From positions 124,001 to 188,000 of the forward strand of contig NZ_VHIZ01000050.1 of NCBI RefSeq assembly GCF_006494375.1: DNA of 64,000 bases, given 5' to 3'. The notes below the pieces were generated by a model. The model saw only the letters and a program-made list of their open reading frames with translations. It was not told where the DNA came from and did not search any database. This stretch comes from Pantoea anthophila (GTDB taxonomy: Bacteria; Pseudomonadota; Gammaproteobacteria; Enterobacterales; Enterobacteriaceae). The position numbers were made by a program, and so were the translations under genes. Shown here piece after piece: positions 53,396-62,110 of the stretch; position 1 is the stretch's first letter; each line of letters opens with the position of its first letter.

Positions 53396-54769
53396 ATGTC
53401 TTCCTATCAAAGCATTAATCCCGCCAACAACCAGTTGCTGAAGAGCTGGCCATCCCATGATGATGCCGCCGTCAGCCATGCCCTGAAAGTCGCCGACCAG
53501 CTGTTCCACTCCTCCTGGAGCAAAGGGGACATTCAGCCGCGCCTGCAGGTACTGAAAAAGCTGGCTGACCTGATTGATAGCCGTGCGGAAGAACTCGCCA
53601 CCATCGCCAGTAAAGAGATGGGTAAACTGATTGGTCAGAGCCGGGGCGAAGTCAAAATCTGCTCGCAGATTGCCCGCTACTACGCTGAGAATGCTGAGCG
53701 CATCCTGCAGCCGCACACCTACCACAGTGAGCTGGGCGAAGCCTGGGTTGAGTATCACCCGATTGGTGTTCTGGTGGCCGTTGAGCCGTGGAACTTCCCC
53801 TACTATCAGCTGATGCGCGTGCTGGCGCCTAACCTCGCGCTGGGTAACCCGGTGCTGGCAAAACATGCCAATATCGTACCGCACTGTGCCGATGTCTTTG
53901 AAAAACTGGTTCGCGAAGCAGGTGCGCCTGAAGGAGCCTGGACGAACCTGTTTATCTCTACGGAACAGGTCGCGGATCTGATTGCTGACGATCGGGTTCA
54001 GGGGGTTGCCCTGACCGGTTCCGAGCGCGCCGGTAGTGCCGTGGCCGAACAGGCCGGTAAGCACCTGAAGAAATCGACGCTGGAGCTGGGCGGCAACGAC
54101 GTCTTTGTCGTACTGGATGATGCCAATCTTGATGAAGCCGTGCGTCAGGGTGTGCAGGCGCGCCTGAGCAACTGCGGTCAGGTCTGTACGGCGGCAAAAC
54201 GGTTTATTCTGCATGAGAAAATTGCCGATCGCTTTATCAGCCAGTTCAGCGCGGCGCTGAGCGCGGCGACGCTGGGTGATCCGCTGGATGAGAAGACCAC
54301 GCTGGGTCCGCTTTCCTCGGCAGATGCACGCGACCGTCTGGTTAAACAGGTTGATGAAGCTGTTGCCAGCGGCGCAAAACTGCTGACCGGCGGTAAAGCC
54401 GTTGACGGCGTGGGCTGTTATTACCAGCCCACGATTCTGACCGGCATCACACCCGATAATCCGGCTTACTATCAGGAGTTCTTTGGCCCGGTGGCACAGG
54501 TCTATGTGGTGGCAGACGACCAGGCCGCGGTAGCGCTGGCCAACGACTCTCACTATGGTCTTGGCGGCTCCGTCTGGACGCGGGATATTGCCCGTGGCCG
54601 CAGGCTCGCTTCTGCCATTGAAACCGGCATGGTGTTTATTAACTCGCAGAGCGACACCTCCGCAGAGCTGCCTTTTGGCGGCGTGAAACGTTCCGGCTAT
54701 GGTCGTGAACTTTCCGATCTGGGCATCAAAGAGTTTGCTAACCAGAAACTGGTTGTTGTGGCGGGATAG
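53396..54769 (+). CDS. NAD(P)-dependent succinate-semialdehyde dehydrogenase (Sad-like)
   Basis: Aldehyde dehydrogenase of 457 residues. The catalytic pair is E230 (LELGGNDVFV) and C264 (NCGQVCTAAKRF); AVEPWNFPYYQLMR and the final SAELPFGGVKRSGYGREL are typical. It is closest to E. coli Sad (YneI) among enzymes I know, so succinate semialdehyde is the likely substrate, though other aldehydes are possible. The ATG follows AAGGAGA. It sits between yccJ and agp, which are adjacent in E. coli; a terminator on each side makes it a single-gene unit. It might also oxidise malonic semialdehyde from the rut pathway, which lacks RutE here, but this is speculation. Confidence 0.9.
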   Translation: MSSYQSINPANNQLLKSWPSHDDAAVSHALKVADQLFHSSWSKGDIQPRLQVLKKLADLIDSRAEELATIASKEMGKLIGQSRGEVKICSQIARYYAENAERILQPHTYHSELGEAWVEYHPIGVLVAVEPWNFPYYQLMRVLAPNLALGNPVLAKHANIVPHCADVFEKLVREAGAPEGAWTNLFISTEQVADLIADDRVQGVALTGSERAGSAVAEQAGKHLKKSTLELGGNDVFVVLDDANLDEAVRQGVQARLSNCGQVCTAAKRFILHEKIADRFISQFSAALSAATLGDPLDEKTTLGPLSSADARDRLVKQVDEAVASGAKLLTGGKAVDGVGCYYQPTILTGITPDNPAYYQEFFGPVAQVYVVADDQAAVALANDSHYGLGGSVWTRDIARGRRLASAIETGMVFINSQSDTSAELPFGGVKRSGYGRELSDLGIKEFANQKLVVVAG

Positions 54770-54782
54770 GCTGCCGCAGGTA

Positions 54783-54812
54783 TAAAAAAACCCCGTCTCG
54801 ACGGGGTTTTTT
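54783..54812. terminator. Bidirectional terminator
   Basis: AAAAAAACCCCGT / ACGGGGTTTTTT with loop CTCG. A-run on one side and T-run on the other, between the convergent dehydrogenase gene and agp. Confidence 0.9.
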
Positions 54813-54833
54813 ATTGTCAGCAGGATAGGGATA

Positions 54834-56564
54834 TTACGGTGTCGCTTCAGCCGCTGACTTTGTTTTATCGTTCTGCGCGCTGGCAGACGGTGTTGCAGTA
54901 TCAGCCTTGTCAGCCGTGGCGTTGTCACCGGCTGATTTCGCCGCTGCGTCATCCGCTTTGGCAGCAGCCGCGTTCTCCGCTTTGGCCTTCTCAGCCGCCG
55001 CTTTATCAGCGGCAGCTTTATCCGCTTTAGCCTTCTCCGCTGCGGCTTTGTCAGCGGCAGCTTTCTCCGCTCGGGCCTTCTCTGCTGCGGCTTTGTCGGC
55101 GGCAGCTTTCTCCGCTCTGGCCTTCTCCGCTGCGGCTTTGTCGGCGGCGGCTTTATCTGCGGCAGCCTTATCCGCATCCGACTGCGCTTTGTCTGCGGTC
55201 GCCTTATCGGCTTCCGCTTTGTCAGCGGCAGCATCCTGCGTCGCAGCGGCTTTCGCACTGTCGTCATCAGATGGCGTCGCGGCGGCTGGCTGTGGTGCAG
55301 CGGCTGGCTGCATTGGCGTGCCCTGCAGCGCCGCGTTCAGCGCCTGAGAGAACTGATCCCAGCTGCAATAGCCGTTAGCATCCGTCGGGCAGCCCGCCAG
55401 TTGCAGCGTCACACGTTTCGGCGGGTTTTTCAGACTCAGCACGTCCGCATTGCGCAGCTGATCGGCACTCTGATAGACATATTCGACTTTGAGCAGGTCT
55501 TTGTCATTCTTTGCGTCGTGCCAGCGTTCAAAGACAACCTGACCGCCAATCGGCGTTTTTTCCCAGGTATCAGGCAGCTCATACGGCTTCACCTGCAACG
55601 CGCTCAGCAGCGAGGCAATGTTTGAATCGTGCCCCACCATCAGCGTAATAGCTGGTGCGCTGGCTTTATCCTGATCGACCAGCTGACTGCGGATGTAATC
55701 CACCAGCGGGGCCGCTACTTCGCGCGAGATATCCGGACTGGTAAACAGCGCGTCCTGATAGCCATTTTTAATGGCCGACAGCTCTTTCCACTGTTCAGGC
55801 GTCTTGATCTGTCCCCACGCCACCTGCTCCAGCGGGAAACCTTCATAATATTGCAGGGTGAACGCATCCATCAGCGAGTTACCCACTTTCAGCGGGCCAC
55901 TGACATTCGGCTCTTTGCCATTTTCCGCGCTGAAGGTGTTCTGACCGCTGCTCAGATCGCACTGCTTTTTATTGTTACAGGCAGGCGAAGATTTATAGTC
56001 AACAATCTTCTCAAGACGCTGGAAAGCAGGCTTCAGCGAGAGTTTTTCATTTTCGGCAGCCATCGCGGCCAGCGCTTTCTTGTTGAAGGCTTCGCTGCCA
56101 TCCGTGATGACCGGATTAAAGATAGGATCCATGGTGCCCATCGCATCCTGATGCGTGACCGCGATGTCACAGCCCGGGAAAGCGCCATTGACAAAGAACT
56201 GGGCGGTCGCAACGGTACGCTGCAGGCTGTTGGCATAGACAAAGACATTATTGCTGTCAGGACAGCTGCCGTTCTTCGCCAGTCCCTGCTGGGCCAGCCA
56301 CTGACGGGTATAATTACCCATGTAGATTTCCAGCACGCCACCTTTGGTGGTCAGCTGACCGCCAGGAACGTCCCACTGTGGCCAGCTTTTTTTGGTGGAC
56401 TGCTCCAGCACGCTGCCGTTATCGGCCAGCGGCGCACGCAGATTGTGACGGCTTAGCATCAGGACCTGCTGCAGCTGCATATCACCTTCAGCCGCCAGCG
56501 CGACGGTTCCGACCGGCAATGCTGCGAGCACTGACAATGCGCAAAGACTCAGTTTCTTGATCAT
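54834..56564 (-). CDS. agp: Periplasmic glucose-1-phosphatase (Agp-like) with repetitive C-terminal tail
   Basis: Histidine acid phosphatase. The first about 425 residues match E. coli Agp (413 residues): a signal peptide (1-26), the catalytic [12 protein letters not shown] (H40), the Cys-rich body and the [12 protein letters not shown] (HD) motif. Unlike Agp, the protein continues for about 150 residues made of Ala, Lys, Asp, Glu and little else, in five-residue units ([20 protein letters not shown]). The tail should form a long charged helix like the TolA stalk. The ATG at 56562-56564 opens the signal peptide; an upstream ATG at 56580 lacks a ribosome site. The neighbours are wrbA-yccJ, as in E. 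coli. Confidence 0.9.
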   Translation of the reverse strand: MIKKLSLCALSVLAALPVGTVALAAEGDMQLQQVLMLSRHNLRAPLADNGSVLEQSTKKSWPQWDVPGGQLTTKGGVLEIYMGNYTRQWLAQQGLAKNGSCPDSNNVFVYANSLQRTVATAQFFVNGAFPGCDIAVTHQDAMGTMDPIFNPVITDGSEAFNKKALAAMAAENEKLSLKPAFQRLEKIVDYKSSPACNNKKQCDLSSGQNTFSAENGKEPNVSGPLKVGNSLMDAFTLQYYEGFPLEQVAWGQIKTPEQWKELSAIKNGYQDALFTSPDISREVAAPLVDYIRSQLVDQDKASAPAITLMVGHDSNIASLLSALQVKPYELPDTWEKTPIGGQVVFERWHDAKNDKDLLKVEYVYQSADQLRNADVLSLKNPPKRVTLQLAGCPTDANGYCSWDQFSQALNAALQGTPMQPAAAPQPAAATPSDDDSAKAAATQDAAADKAEADKATADKAQSDADKAAADKAAADKAAAEKARAEKAAADKAAAEKARAEKAAADKAAAEKAKADKAAADKAAAEKAKAENAAAAKADDAAAKSAGDNATADKADTATPSASAQNDKTKSAAEATP

Positions 56565-56799
56565 TGTGCCTATTCCATTCATTCAGTAAAGAAACACTCT
56601 GGCTATCAACCGATTAGCTCGCCTCAGAGCGATGTAATCCCTAGTGTAACTCAGCTCGCCTCAGAAAAGCGCCAGATGTTTGCAAAAACGGTGAGTAGAC
56701 TATAGCAGAGAGGATAAAGAGAGATGAATGCAAAGCCGGATGCGGCTCAGTGCGCCTTTTCGGCATGGCAGAAGAACAGAGGAAGGCAGAAACGAAACA

Positions 56800-56820
56800 G
56801 GCCAGCACTCAGTGCTGGCC
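56800..56820 (-). terminator. Terminator of the tRNA-Ser pair
   Basis: Palindrome GGCCAGCACT-C-AGTGCTGGCC with TGTTTCGTTTCTG following on the minus strand, 10 bases after the first tRNA-Ser 3' end. Confidence 0.7.
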
Positions 56821-56829
56821 TGTAAAATC

Positions 56830-56917
56830 TGGCGGAGGAGGAGAGATTCGAACTCTCGGATGGTTTCCCATCGGCGGTTTTCAAGACCGCTGCCTTAAGC
56901 CACTCGGCCACCCCTCC
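56830..56917 (-). tRNA. serT: tRNA-Ser (UGA), promoter-distal copy
   Basis: 88 bases with CCA encoded, long variable arm and anticodon TGA (CGGTCTTGAAAACCG). It differs from the other copy at one D-arm base (GAGTGG against GAGCGG). Confidence 0.96.
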
Positions 56918-56990
56918 GTTTTGAAACAGTACTGCATTGGCAAAATAATCAGCTGACATTTTGCCACTTTATTGCCCGAGGCAGATAAAG

Positions 56991-57078
56991 TGGCGGAGGA
57001 GGAGAGATTCGAACTCTCGGATGGTTTCCCATCGGCGGTTTTCAAGACCGCTGCCTTAAGCCGCTCGGCCACCCCTCC
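56991..57078 (-). tRNA. serT: tRNA-Ser (UGA), promoter-proximal copy
   Basis: 88 bases, anticodon TGA. A tandem near-identical copy of the gene at 56830-56917, with a 73-base spacer. E. coli has a single serT at this place next to yccA. Confidence 0.96.
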
Positions 57079-57298
57079 GCAATGACGCGCACTATAAACA
57101 TCCCGATTATCGATGTAAAGCCTGTATCTGACTGTTCGCATGAAAAACAGCCATTTCCTGTTTTTTCGCTGTCAAAATCACCACCCTGCTCAAACAATTA
57201 GCAGATTAGCGCGTAAAGAAGGGTAAAACGGCTTTTCCCTCTTTAATGGCCTGCGTATTCTCGGCTCATATCTAGTGTTCTGCTTAAAGGAGCGCAAC

Positions 57299-57952
57299 AT
57301 GGAAAGAATTGTCACCTCATCGCAGTCCTCACTGCTCTCAACGCACAAAGTTCTGCGCAATACCTATTTTCTGCTGGGATTAACCCTGGCTTTCTCAGCC
57401 GTGACGGCCACAGCCAGCACCCTGCTGGCGTTACCCGCTCCCGGTCTGATCCTGATGCTGGTCGGCTTCTATGGTCTGATGTTTTTAACCTACCGTCTGG
57501 CTAACAGCCCGATGGGCATCCTGGCCGCCTTTGCCTTCACCGGCTTCCTGGGTTACTGCCTGGGTCCGATCCTGAGTTCTTTCCTGACCGCAGGGATGGG
57601 GGATGTGATCGCGCTGGCGCTGGGTGGAACGGCGCTGGTCTTCTTCTGCTGTTCCGCGTATGTGCTGACGACCCGCCGTGATATGTCCTTCCTTGGCGGA
57701 ATGATGATGGCGGGCTTTGTGGTGCTGCTGGTCGCGGTAGTGGCTAACCTCTTCCTGCAGTTACCTGCTCTGCATCTGGCTATCAGCGCCCTGTTCATTC
57801 TCTTTTCAGCCGGCGCGATTTTGTGGGAAACCAGCAATATCATCCACGGCGGAGAAACAAACTATATCCGGGCCACGGTCAGCCTCTATGTTTCACTCTA
57901 TAACATCTTTGTCAGCCTGCTGAGCCTGCTCGGTTTTGCCCGCAGCAACTGA
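57299..57952 (+). CDS. yccA: Bax-inhibitor-1-like inner-membrane protein YccA
   Basis: A 217-residue protein with seven membrane spans of the BI-1/TMBIM family; in E. coli YccA is a substrate and modulator of the FtsH protease. [20 protein letters not shown] at the start and [19 protein letters not shown] at the end match it. The ATG at 57299 has AAAGGAG upstream; a frame start 24 bases earlier is unsupported. A terminator follows at 57977. Confidence 0.96.
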   Translation: MERIVTSSQSSLLSTHKVLRNTYFLLGLTLAFSAVTATASTLLALPAPGLILMLVGFYGLMFLTYRLANSPMGILAAFAFTGFLGYCLGPILSSFLTAGMGDVIALALGGTALVFFCCSAYVLTTRRDMSFLGGMMMAGFVVLLVAVVANLFLQLPALHLAISALFILFSAGAILWETSNIIHGGETNYIRATVSLYVSLYNIFVSLLSLLGFARSN

Positions 57953-57975
57953 CAGACACGTGCATCAGCGTTGAA

Positions 57976-57998
57976 AACCCCGCTCCGGCGGGGTTTTT
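57976..57998 (+). terminator. Terminator after yccA
   Basis: ACCCCG (57977-57982) pairs with CGGGGT (57989-57994), then TTTTT, 23 bases after the yccA stop. Confidence 0.82.
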
Positions 57999-58056
57999 GC
58001 TTTTACTGTTACGCCAGTTTGCTACACTGCGCCGTCATTTACAGAGAGGAAGTCAC

Positions 58057-58383
58057 GTGAATTTTAACGGTAACGAAATCGCCGTCGATGCCGAAGGCTA
58101 TCTGAAAAATCCCAGCGACTGGAGTGCAGCGCTGGCTGAACATATTGCCGCGCAGGAAGGCCTTACGCTGACCGACGCCCATTGGGAGGTCGTCCATTTT
58201 GTACGCGCCTTCTATCTGGAATTTAACACCTCCCCCGCCGTACGAATGCTGGTGAAGGCGATGGCGAAGAAGTATGGAGAAGAGAAAGGCAACAGCCGCT
58301 ATCTGTTTCGTCTTTTCCCTGACGGGCCGGCTAAGCAGGCGACGAAAATCGCAGGCCTGCCCAAACCGGCCAAATGTCTCTGA
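58057..58383 (+). CDS. tusE: tRNA 2-thiouridine synthesis sulfurtransferase TusE
   Basis: Last protein of the Tus sulfur relay, passing persulfide from TusBCD to MnmA for s2U34 in tRNA. It is 108 residues (E. coli 109) with the conserved end [17 protein letters not shown] carrying the reactive penultimate Cys. It starts at GTG (58057-58059) with an AGAGAGGA site; an upstream longer frame has no site. It abuts the convergent acyP stop. Confidence 0.95.
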   Translation: MNFNGNEIAVDAEGYLKNPSDWSAALAEHIAAQEGLTLTDAHWEVVHFVRAFYLEFNTSPAVRMLVKAMAKKYGEEKGNSRYLFRLFPDGPAKQATKIAGLPKPAKCL

Positions 58384-58662
58384 CTATCCGGTCGTAAAGC
58401 CGCGTGGGGTTGATGACGGCTGGTGCGGCTCCACCCGTACACTGTCTACCCGCGCGCTGCGTGGCCCGCCCGCTTTGAGCCAGTCGATGAGGGCCCCGAC
58501 CTTTTCCGCCTCGCCCCAGGCCAGCACTTCGACACTGCCATCCTCCAGGTTACGCGCATAGCCCAGCACGCCCAGCGCGCGGGCTTCGGCCTGGGTGCTG
58601 TAACGGAATGCGACGCCCTGCACGCGGCCATAAACCCATGCTTTAAAACAGGCTGCTGACAT
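58384..58662 (-). CDS. acyP: Acylphosphatase
   Basis: A 92-residue cytoplasmic acylphosphatase. The active-site loop [16 protein letters not shown] contains the catalytic Arg, and the Asn is in [12 protein letters not shown]. The length is the usual one for the family. Its stop directly abuts tusE; divergent from rlmI, as in E. coli. Confidence 0.95.
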   Translation of the reverse strand: MSAACFKAWVYGRVQGVAFRYSTQAEARALGVLGYARNLEDGSVEVLAWGEAEKVGALIDWLKAGGPRSARVDSVRVEPHQPSSTPRGFTTG

Positions 58663-58747
58663 ACTGCCCTCCTGCTGCTGTTCGTTGCAATTTCCCGTTA
58701 TCCACCGGACAATGGCACCTCATTTTTTCAGGTAAGCATAGCAAACT

Positions 58748-59938
58748 ATGACAGTCAGATTGATTCTCGCAAAGGGACGTGAAAAGTCCCTGCTCCGTCG
58801 CCATCCCTGGGTCTTTTCAGGCGCTGTCGCGCGTCTGGAAGGTAAAGCGCAACTGGGTGAAACCATTGACGTGTGTGACAGTAACGGCAAATGGCTGGCG
58901 CGCGCCGCCTATTCTCCTCAGTCACAGATTCGCGCCCGTGTCTGGAGCTGGCAGGCCGATGAATCCATCGATATCGCCTTCTTTGTGCGCCGTTTTGAGC
59001 AGGCGCAGCAGTGGCGCACATGGCTGGCAGCGCGCGACGGTCTGGACAGCTATCGTCTGATCGCCGGTGAATCTGATGGTTTACCGGGCGTCACCATTGA
59101 TCGCTTTGGCAATTTTTTTGTTCTACAGCTGCTCTCCGCTGGAGCCGAATATCAGCGTGCGGCGATCATTACTGCCCTGCAGCAATGTTTCCCCGGCTGT
59201 GCTGTCTATGACCGATCCGACGTCGCCGTGCGGAAGAAAGAGGGGCTGGAACTGACGCAGGGCACGATTACCGGCGAACTGCCGCCACCTCTGCTGCCGA
59301 TTACTGAGCATGGCATGAAGCTGCTGGTTGATATCCAGGGCGGCCATAAAACCGGCTACTACCTCGATCAGCGAGACAGCCGTCTCGCCACCCGCCGTTA
59401 CGCTCAGGATGCCCGCGTACTTAACTGCTTCTCCTATACCGGTGGATTCGCCGTCTCGGCATTGATGGGCGGCTGTAAAGAGGTGATCAGCGTTGATACT
59501 TCGCAGGAAGCGCTGGATGTGGCACGTCAGAACGTCGAACTGAATGAACTCGACCTCTCCCGCGCGCGCTTTGAGCGTGATGATGTCTTCAAACTGCTGC
59601 GTCGCTATCGTGACAGTGGGGAGAAATTTGATCTGATCATTATGGATCCGCCGAAGTTCGTCGAAAACAAAAGTCAGCTGATGGGCGCCTGTCGCGGCTA
59701 TAAAGATATCAACATGCTCGCCATTCAGTTGCTGAATCCCGGTGGCGTTCTGCTGACCTTCTCCTGTTCCGGTCTGATGGCCACCGAACTGTTCCAGAAG
59801 ATCATTGCCGATGCCGCACTGGATGCCGGCCGCGAGGTGCAGTTTATTGAACAGTTCCGTCAGGCAGCGGATCATCCGGTGATCGCCAGTTACCCGGAGG
59901 GACTCTACCTGAAAGGTTTCGCCTGCCGCGTCATGTGA
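58748..59938 (+). CDS. rlmI: 23S rRNA (cytosine-1962-C5)-methyltransferase RlmI
   Basis: SAM-dependent methyltransferase of 396 residues: an N-terminal PUA domain ([23 protein letters not shown]), an EEHEE-type middle domain ([15 protein letters not shown]), and a Rossmann fold with [26 protein letters not shown] and a FSCSG catalytic Cys. It modifies C1962 of 23S rRNA. Its last codons overlap no other gene, but the hspQ heat-shock promoter starts right at its stop. Confidence 0.96.
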   Translation: MTVRLILAKGREKSLLRRHPWVFSGAVARLEGKAQLGETIDVCDSNGKWLARAAYSPQSQIRARVWSWQADESIDIAFFVRRFEQAQQWRTWLAARDGLDSYRLIAGESDGLPGVTIDRFGNFFVLQLLSAGAEYQRAAIITALQQCFPGCAVYDRSDVAVRKKEGLELTQGTITGELPPPLLPITEHGMKLLVDIQGGHKTGYYLDQRDSRLATRRYAQDARVLNCFSYTGGFAVSALMGGCKEVISVDTSQEALDVARQNVELNELDLSRARFERDDVFKLLRRYRDSGEKFDLIIMDPPKFVENKSQLMGACRGYKDINMLAIQLLNPGGVLLTFSCSGLMATELFQKIIADAALDAGREVQFIEQFRQAADHPVIASYPEGLYLKGFACRVM

Positions 59939-59966
59939 CTTGAAAAATTGGCTCCTGCCCCCATAT
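59939..59966 (+). promoter_or_regulatory. Sigma-32 promoter of hspQ
   Basis: CTTGAAA (59939-59945) and CCCCATAT (59959-59966) with a 13-base spacer match the heat-shock consensus at every conserved position. Transcription would begin about 59973, 24 bases before the hspQ ATG. Confidence 0.88.
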
Positions 59967-59996
59967 TGGAAAGAGAGCTTTTTTTCGGAGGTCACT

Positions 59997-60314
59997 ATGA
60001 TTGCCAGTAAATTTGGTATTGGTCAGCAGGTTCGTCATCGTTTGTCCGGCGTACTGGGCGTTATTGTTGATGTCGATCCTGAGTACTCGTTAGATGAGCC
60101 TAAAATTGAAGAGGTTGGCGCGGAAGAGAAGATGCGTTCGGCACCCTGGTATCATGTCGTGATGGAAGATGAAGAAGGCGATCAGGTGCATACCTATGTT
60201 GCTGAGATTCAGCTTTCGGGCGAAACCAGCGTTGAACACCCTGAGCAGCCCTCAATGGATGAACTGGCGGCCTCAGTGCGTCAGCAGCTTCAGGCGCCTC
60301 ATCTGCGACATTAA
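59997..60314 (+). CDS. hspQ: Heat shock protein HspQ
   Basis: A 105-residue protein, same length as E. coli Hsp[35 protein letters not shown] and the acidic middle [16 protein letters not shown]. It is a hemimethylated-DNA-binding-fold protein; in E. coli it affects DnaA stability and, in Yersinia, Lon activity. The ATG has GGAGG upstream and a perfect-looking sigma-32 promoter. Confidence 0.95.
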   Translation: MIASKFGIGQQVRHRLSGVLGVIVDVDPEYSLDEPKIEEVGAEEKMRSAPWYHVVMEDEEGDQVHTYVAEIQLSGETSVEHPEQPSMDELAASVRQQLQAPHLRH

Positions 60315-60350
60315 TCTGTGGCGGCACCCTCTGCCGCCACACATCTCTTC

Positions 60351-60764
60351 TCAGCGCGTGATCCCCAGCCGCGGAATCTCAATCTTCGGACAGCGATCCA
60401 TAATCACCGTCATACCCGCATCCTGTGCCAGCACGGCCGCCTGCTCATTAATCACACCCAGCTGCAGCCATAGGGTTTTTGCGCCCACTGCAATCGCCTC
60501 CTGGGCGACGCCCCACGCGGCTTCAGAATTGCGAAATACATCCACCATATCGATATGGCCCGGAACATCTGCCAGGCTGGCATACGCCTGCTGCCCCAGC
60601 AGCGTCTTGCCCGCCAGCTTCGGGCTGACCGGAATCACGTCATACCCCTGATCAAGCAAATATTTCATCACGCCGTAGCTGGGACGCTCAGGGCGATCGC
60701 TTGCCCCGACTAAGGCGATGCGTTGGGTGCGGGTCAGCACCTCGCGAATTGTCTGGTCGTTCAT
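60351..60764 (-). CDS. yccU: CoA-binding protein YccU
   Basis: A 137-residue Rossmann-fold protein of the CoA-binding family ([22 protein letters not shown] at the start, and [22 protein letters not shown]). It binds CoA in homologues; no enzymatic function is known. Convergent with hspQ, with the same neighbours as in E. coli. Confidence 0.93.
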   Translation of the reverse strand: MNDQTIREVLTRTQRIALVGASDRPERPSYGVMKYLLDQGYDVIPVSPKLAGKTLLGQQAYASLADVPGHIDMVDVFRNSEAAWGVAQEAIAVGAKTLWLQLGVINEQAAVLAQDAGMTVIMDRCPKIEIPRLGITR

Positions 60765-60940
60765 CGTTATCTCCTTTCAGGCCAGAGTTGAGTGTAGATG
60801 GGCACACCCCCGAACGGTTAAGTCAGTGACGTAATTAATTGAGCCAGCGCACGATTAAATATGTTTAAATGTAAACTCACTGCCATAATGTAAGAATTTG
60901 CTACACATAATCCTGTGTGTCATCAGTTACCGGAGTTGAA

Positions 60941-61582
60941 ATGAAGCTGTCGCTGGCTGTAATGGGGTGGGTCGCTCTCCTCGTTTCGGCGTCCTGTTCT
61001 GCCATCACGTTAAAGCTCGATCCGCAAATCGATCTGCTGGTGCTGGATGGCCGTAAGATTTCAGGCTCGCTCCTCAAGGGCGCAGACAGTTTAGAGCTGG
61101 ACCGGGGTCAGCATCAGTTTCTGTTTCGGGTAGAGCAGCAACGAAAAGGTCAGAAAGAGAGCACCCTCGCCTATCAATCGGTGCCGATGATCGTCACCTT
61201 CACTGCCGTGGCTAAAACCATTACCATCCGGCTGCCTGCGCTGGAGACAAAACGCGAGCGCTATCACTTCGATCGCAGCCTGAATTTTCTGCTGGTGGAT
61301 GAGAAAGGGAACGAAATCACCACCCTGCGCGATCGTCTGCCTGCCGCGCCCGCTGTCGACATGGAAAAAGCGATGGTGAACTACAATCGCACCGGTCAGA
61401 TAGCCTCTGTGCCTCGTTTTGCCCATTCGGCCTCTGAGACGCCTTCTGCGGTCAGTCTGACCGCCGATCTCGACTGGACGATTGAGGCGGAGCATCCCTC
61501 ACTTCACCGCTGGTTTCAGCGCTTTGACGAAGCGACGCGTCAGCAGTTTCTGACGCTGGTCAAAATGCTGCGCACCAGTTGA
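60941..61582 (+). CDS. csgI: DUF2057 periplasmic protein CsgI (YccT), curli inhibitor
   Basis: A 213-residue exported protein: signal peptide (1-20, MKLSLAVMGWVALLVSASCSA) and a DUF2057 beta-rich domain with LKLDPQIDLLVLDGRKISG. E. coli YccT/CsgI interferes with curli assembly. The ATG at 60941 follows GGAGTTGAA. It reads with mgsA, 68 bases upstream of it. Confidence 0.9.
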   Translation: MKLSLAVMGWVALLVSASCSAITLKLDPQIDLLVLDGRKISGSLLKGADSLELDRGQHQFLFRVEQQRKGQKESTLAYQSVPMIVTFTAVAKTITIRLPALETKRERYHFDRSLNFLLVDEKGNEITTLRDRLPAAPAVDMEKAMVNYNRTGQIASVPRFAHSASETPSAVSLTADLDWTIEAEHPSLHRWFQRFDEATRQQFLTLVKMLRTS

Positions 61583-61650
61583 AAGCGCTGAAAGCGCAGA
61601 GGTAAACTCGCGCTATCGCTTTTTCCGCATGACCCTGAATGGAGACGTTT

Positions 61651-62109
61651 GTGGAGCAGACTACCCGTACCCTTGGCAAACAAAAACATATCGCACTGGT
61701 CGCCCATGACCATTGCAAAGCCGCTCTGCTTGAGTGGGTTAAACAGAATCAGCCTGCACTGGAATCCCATATCCTCTATGCGACCGGCACCACCGGGAAT
61801 CTGATCAACCGTGACACCGGCCTGAATGTCACGGCCATGCTGAGCGGCCCGATGGGCGGCGACCAGCAGGTAGGCGCGCTGATTTCAGAAGGAAAGATAG
61901 ATGCGCTGATCTTTTTCTGGGACCCGCTCAATGCGGTACCCCACGATCCCGATGTCAAAGCGCTGCTGCGTCTGGCAACCGTATGGAATATCCCGGTCGC
62001 CACCAATCGCTCCACCGCAGATTTTATTATTCAGTCGCCGCTGTTTGCACAAAGCAGCGAGATCATGATCCCTGACTATGCGCGCTATCTGGCTGGACGG
62101 CTGAAGTAA
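61651..62109 (+). CDS. mgsA: Methylglyoxal synthase
   Basis: Converts dihydroxyacetone phosphate to methylglyoxal, a bypass that relieves phosphate limitation in glycolysis. From the GTG at 61651 it is 152 residues, the same as E. coli, starting [26 protein letters not shown] lies five bases before. An in-frame ATG at 61639 overlaps that ribosome site, so GTG is preferred. [15 protein letters not shown] and [20 protein letters not shown] carry the catalytic Asp and His. helD starts opposite with the stops one base apart. Confidence 0.94.
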   Translation: MEQTTRTLGKQKHIALVAHDHCKAALLEWVKQNQPALESHILYATGTTGNLINRDTGLNVTAMLSGPMGGDQQVGALISEGKIDALIFFWDPLNAVPHDPDVKALLRLATVWNIPVATNRSTADFIIQSPLFAQSSEIMIPDYARYLAGRLK

Positions 62110-62110
62110 C

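Noticed and set aside
54907..55347. Plus-strand 146-codon Ala/Ser-rich frame opposite the Agp tail
   Set aside because: It is the antisense of the low-complexity repeats; it has no ribosome site and its composition mirrors the tail.
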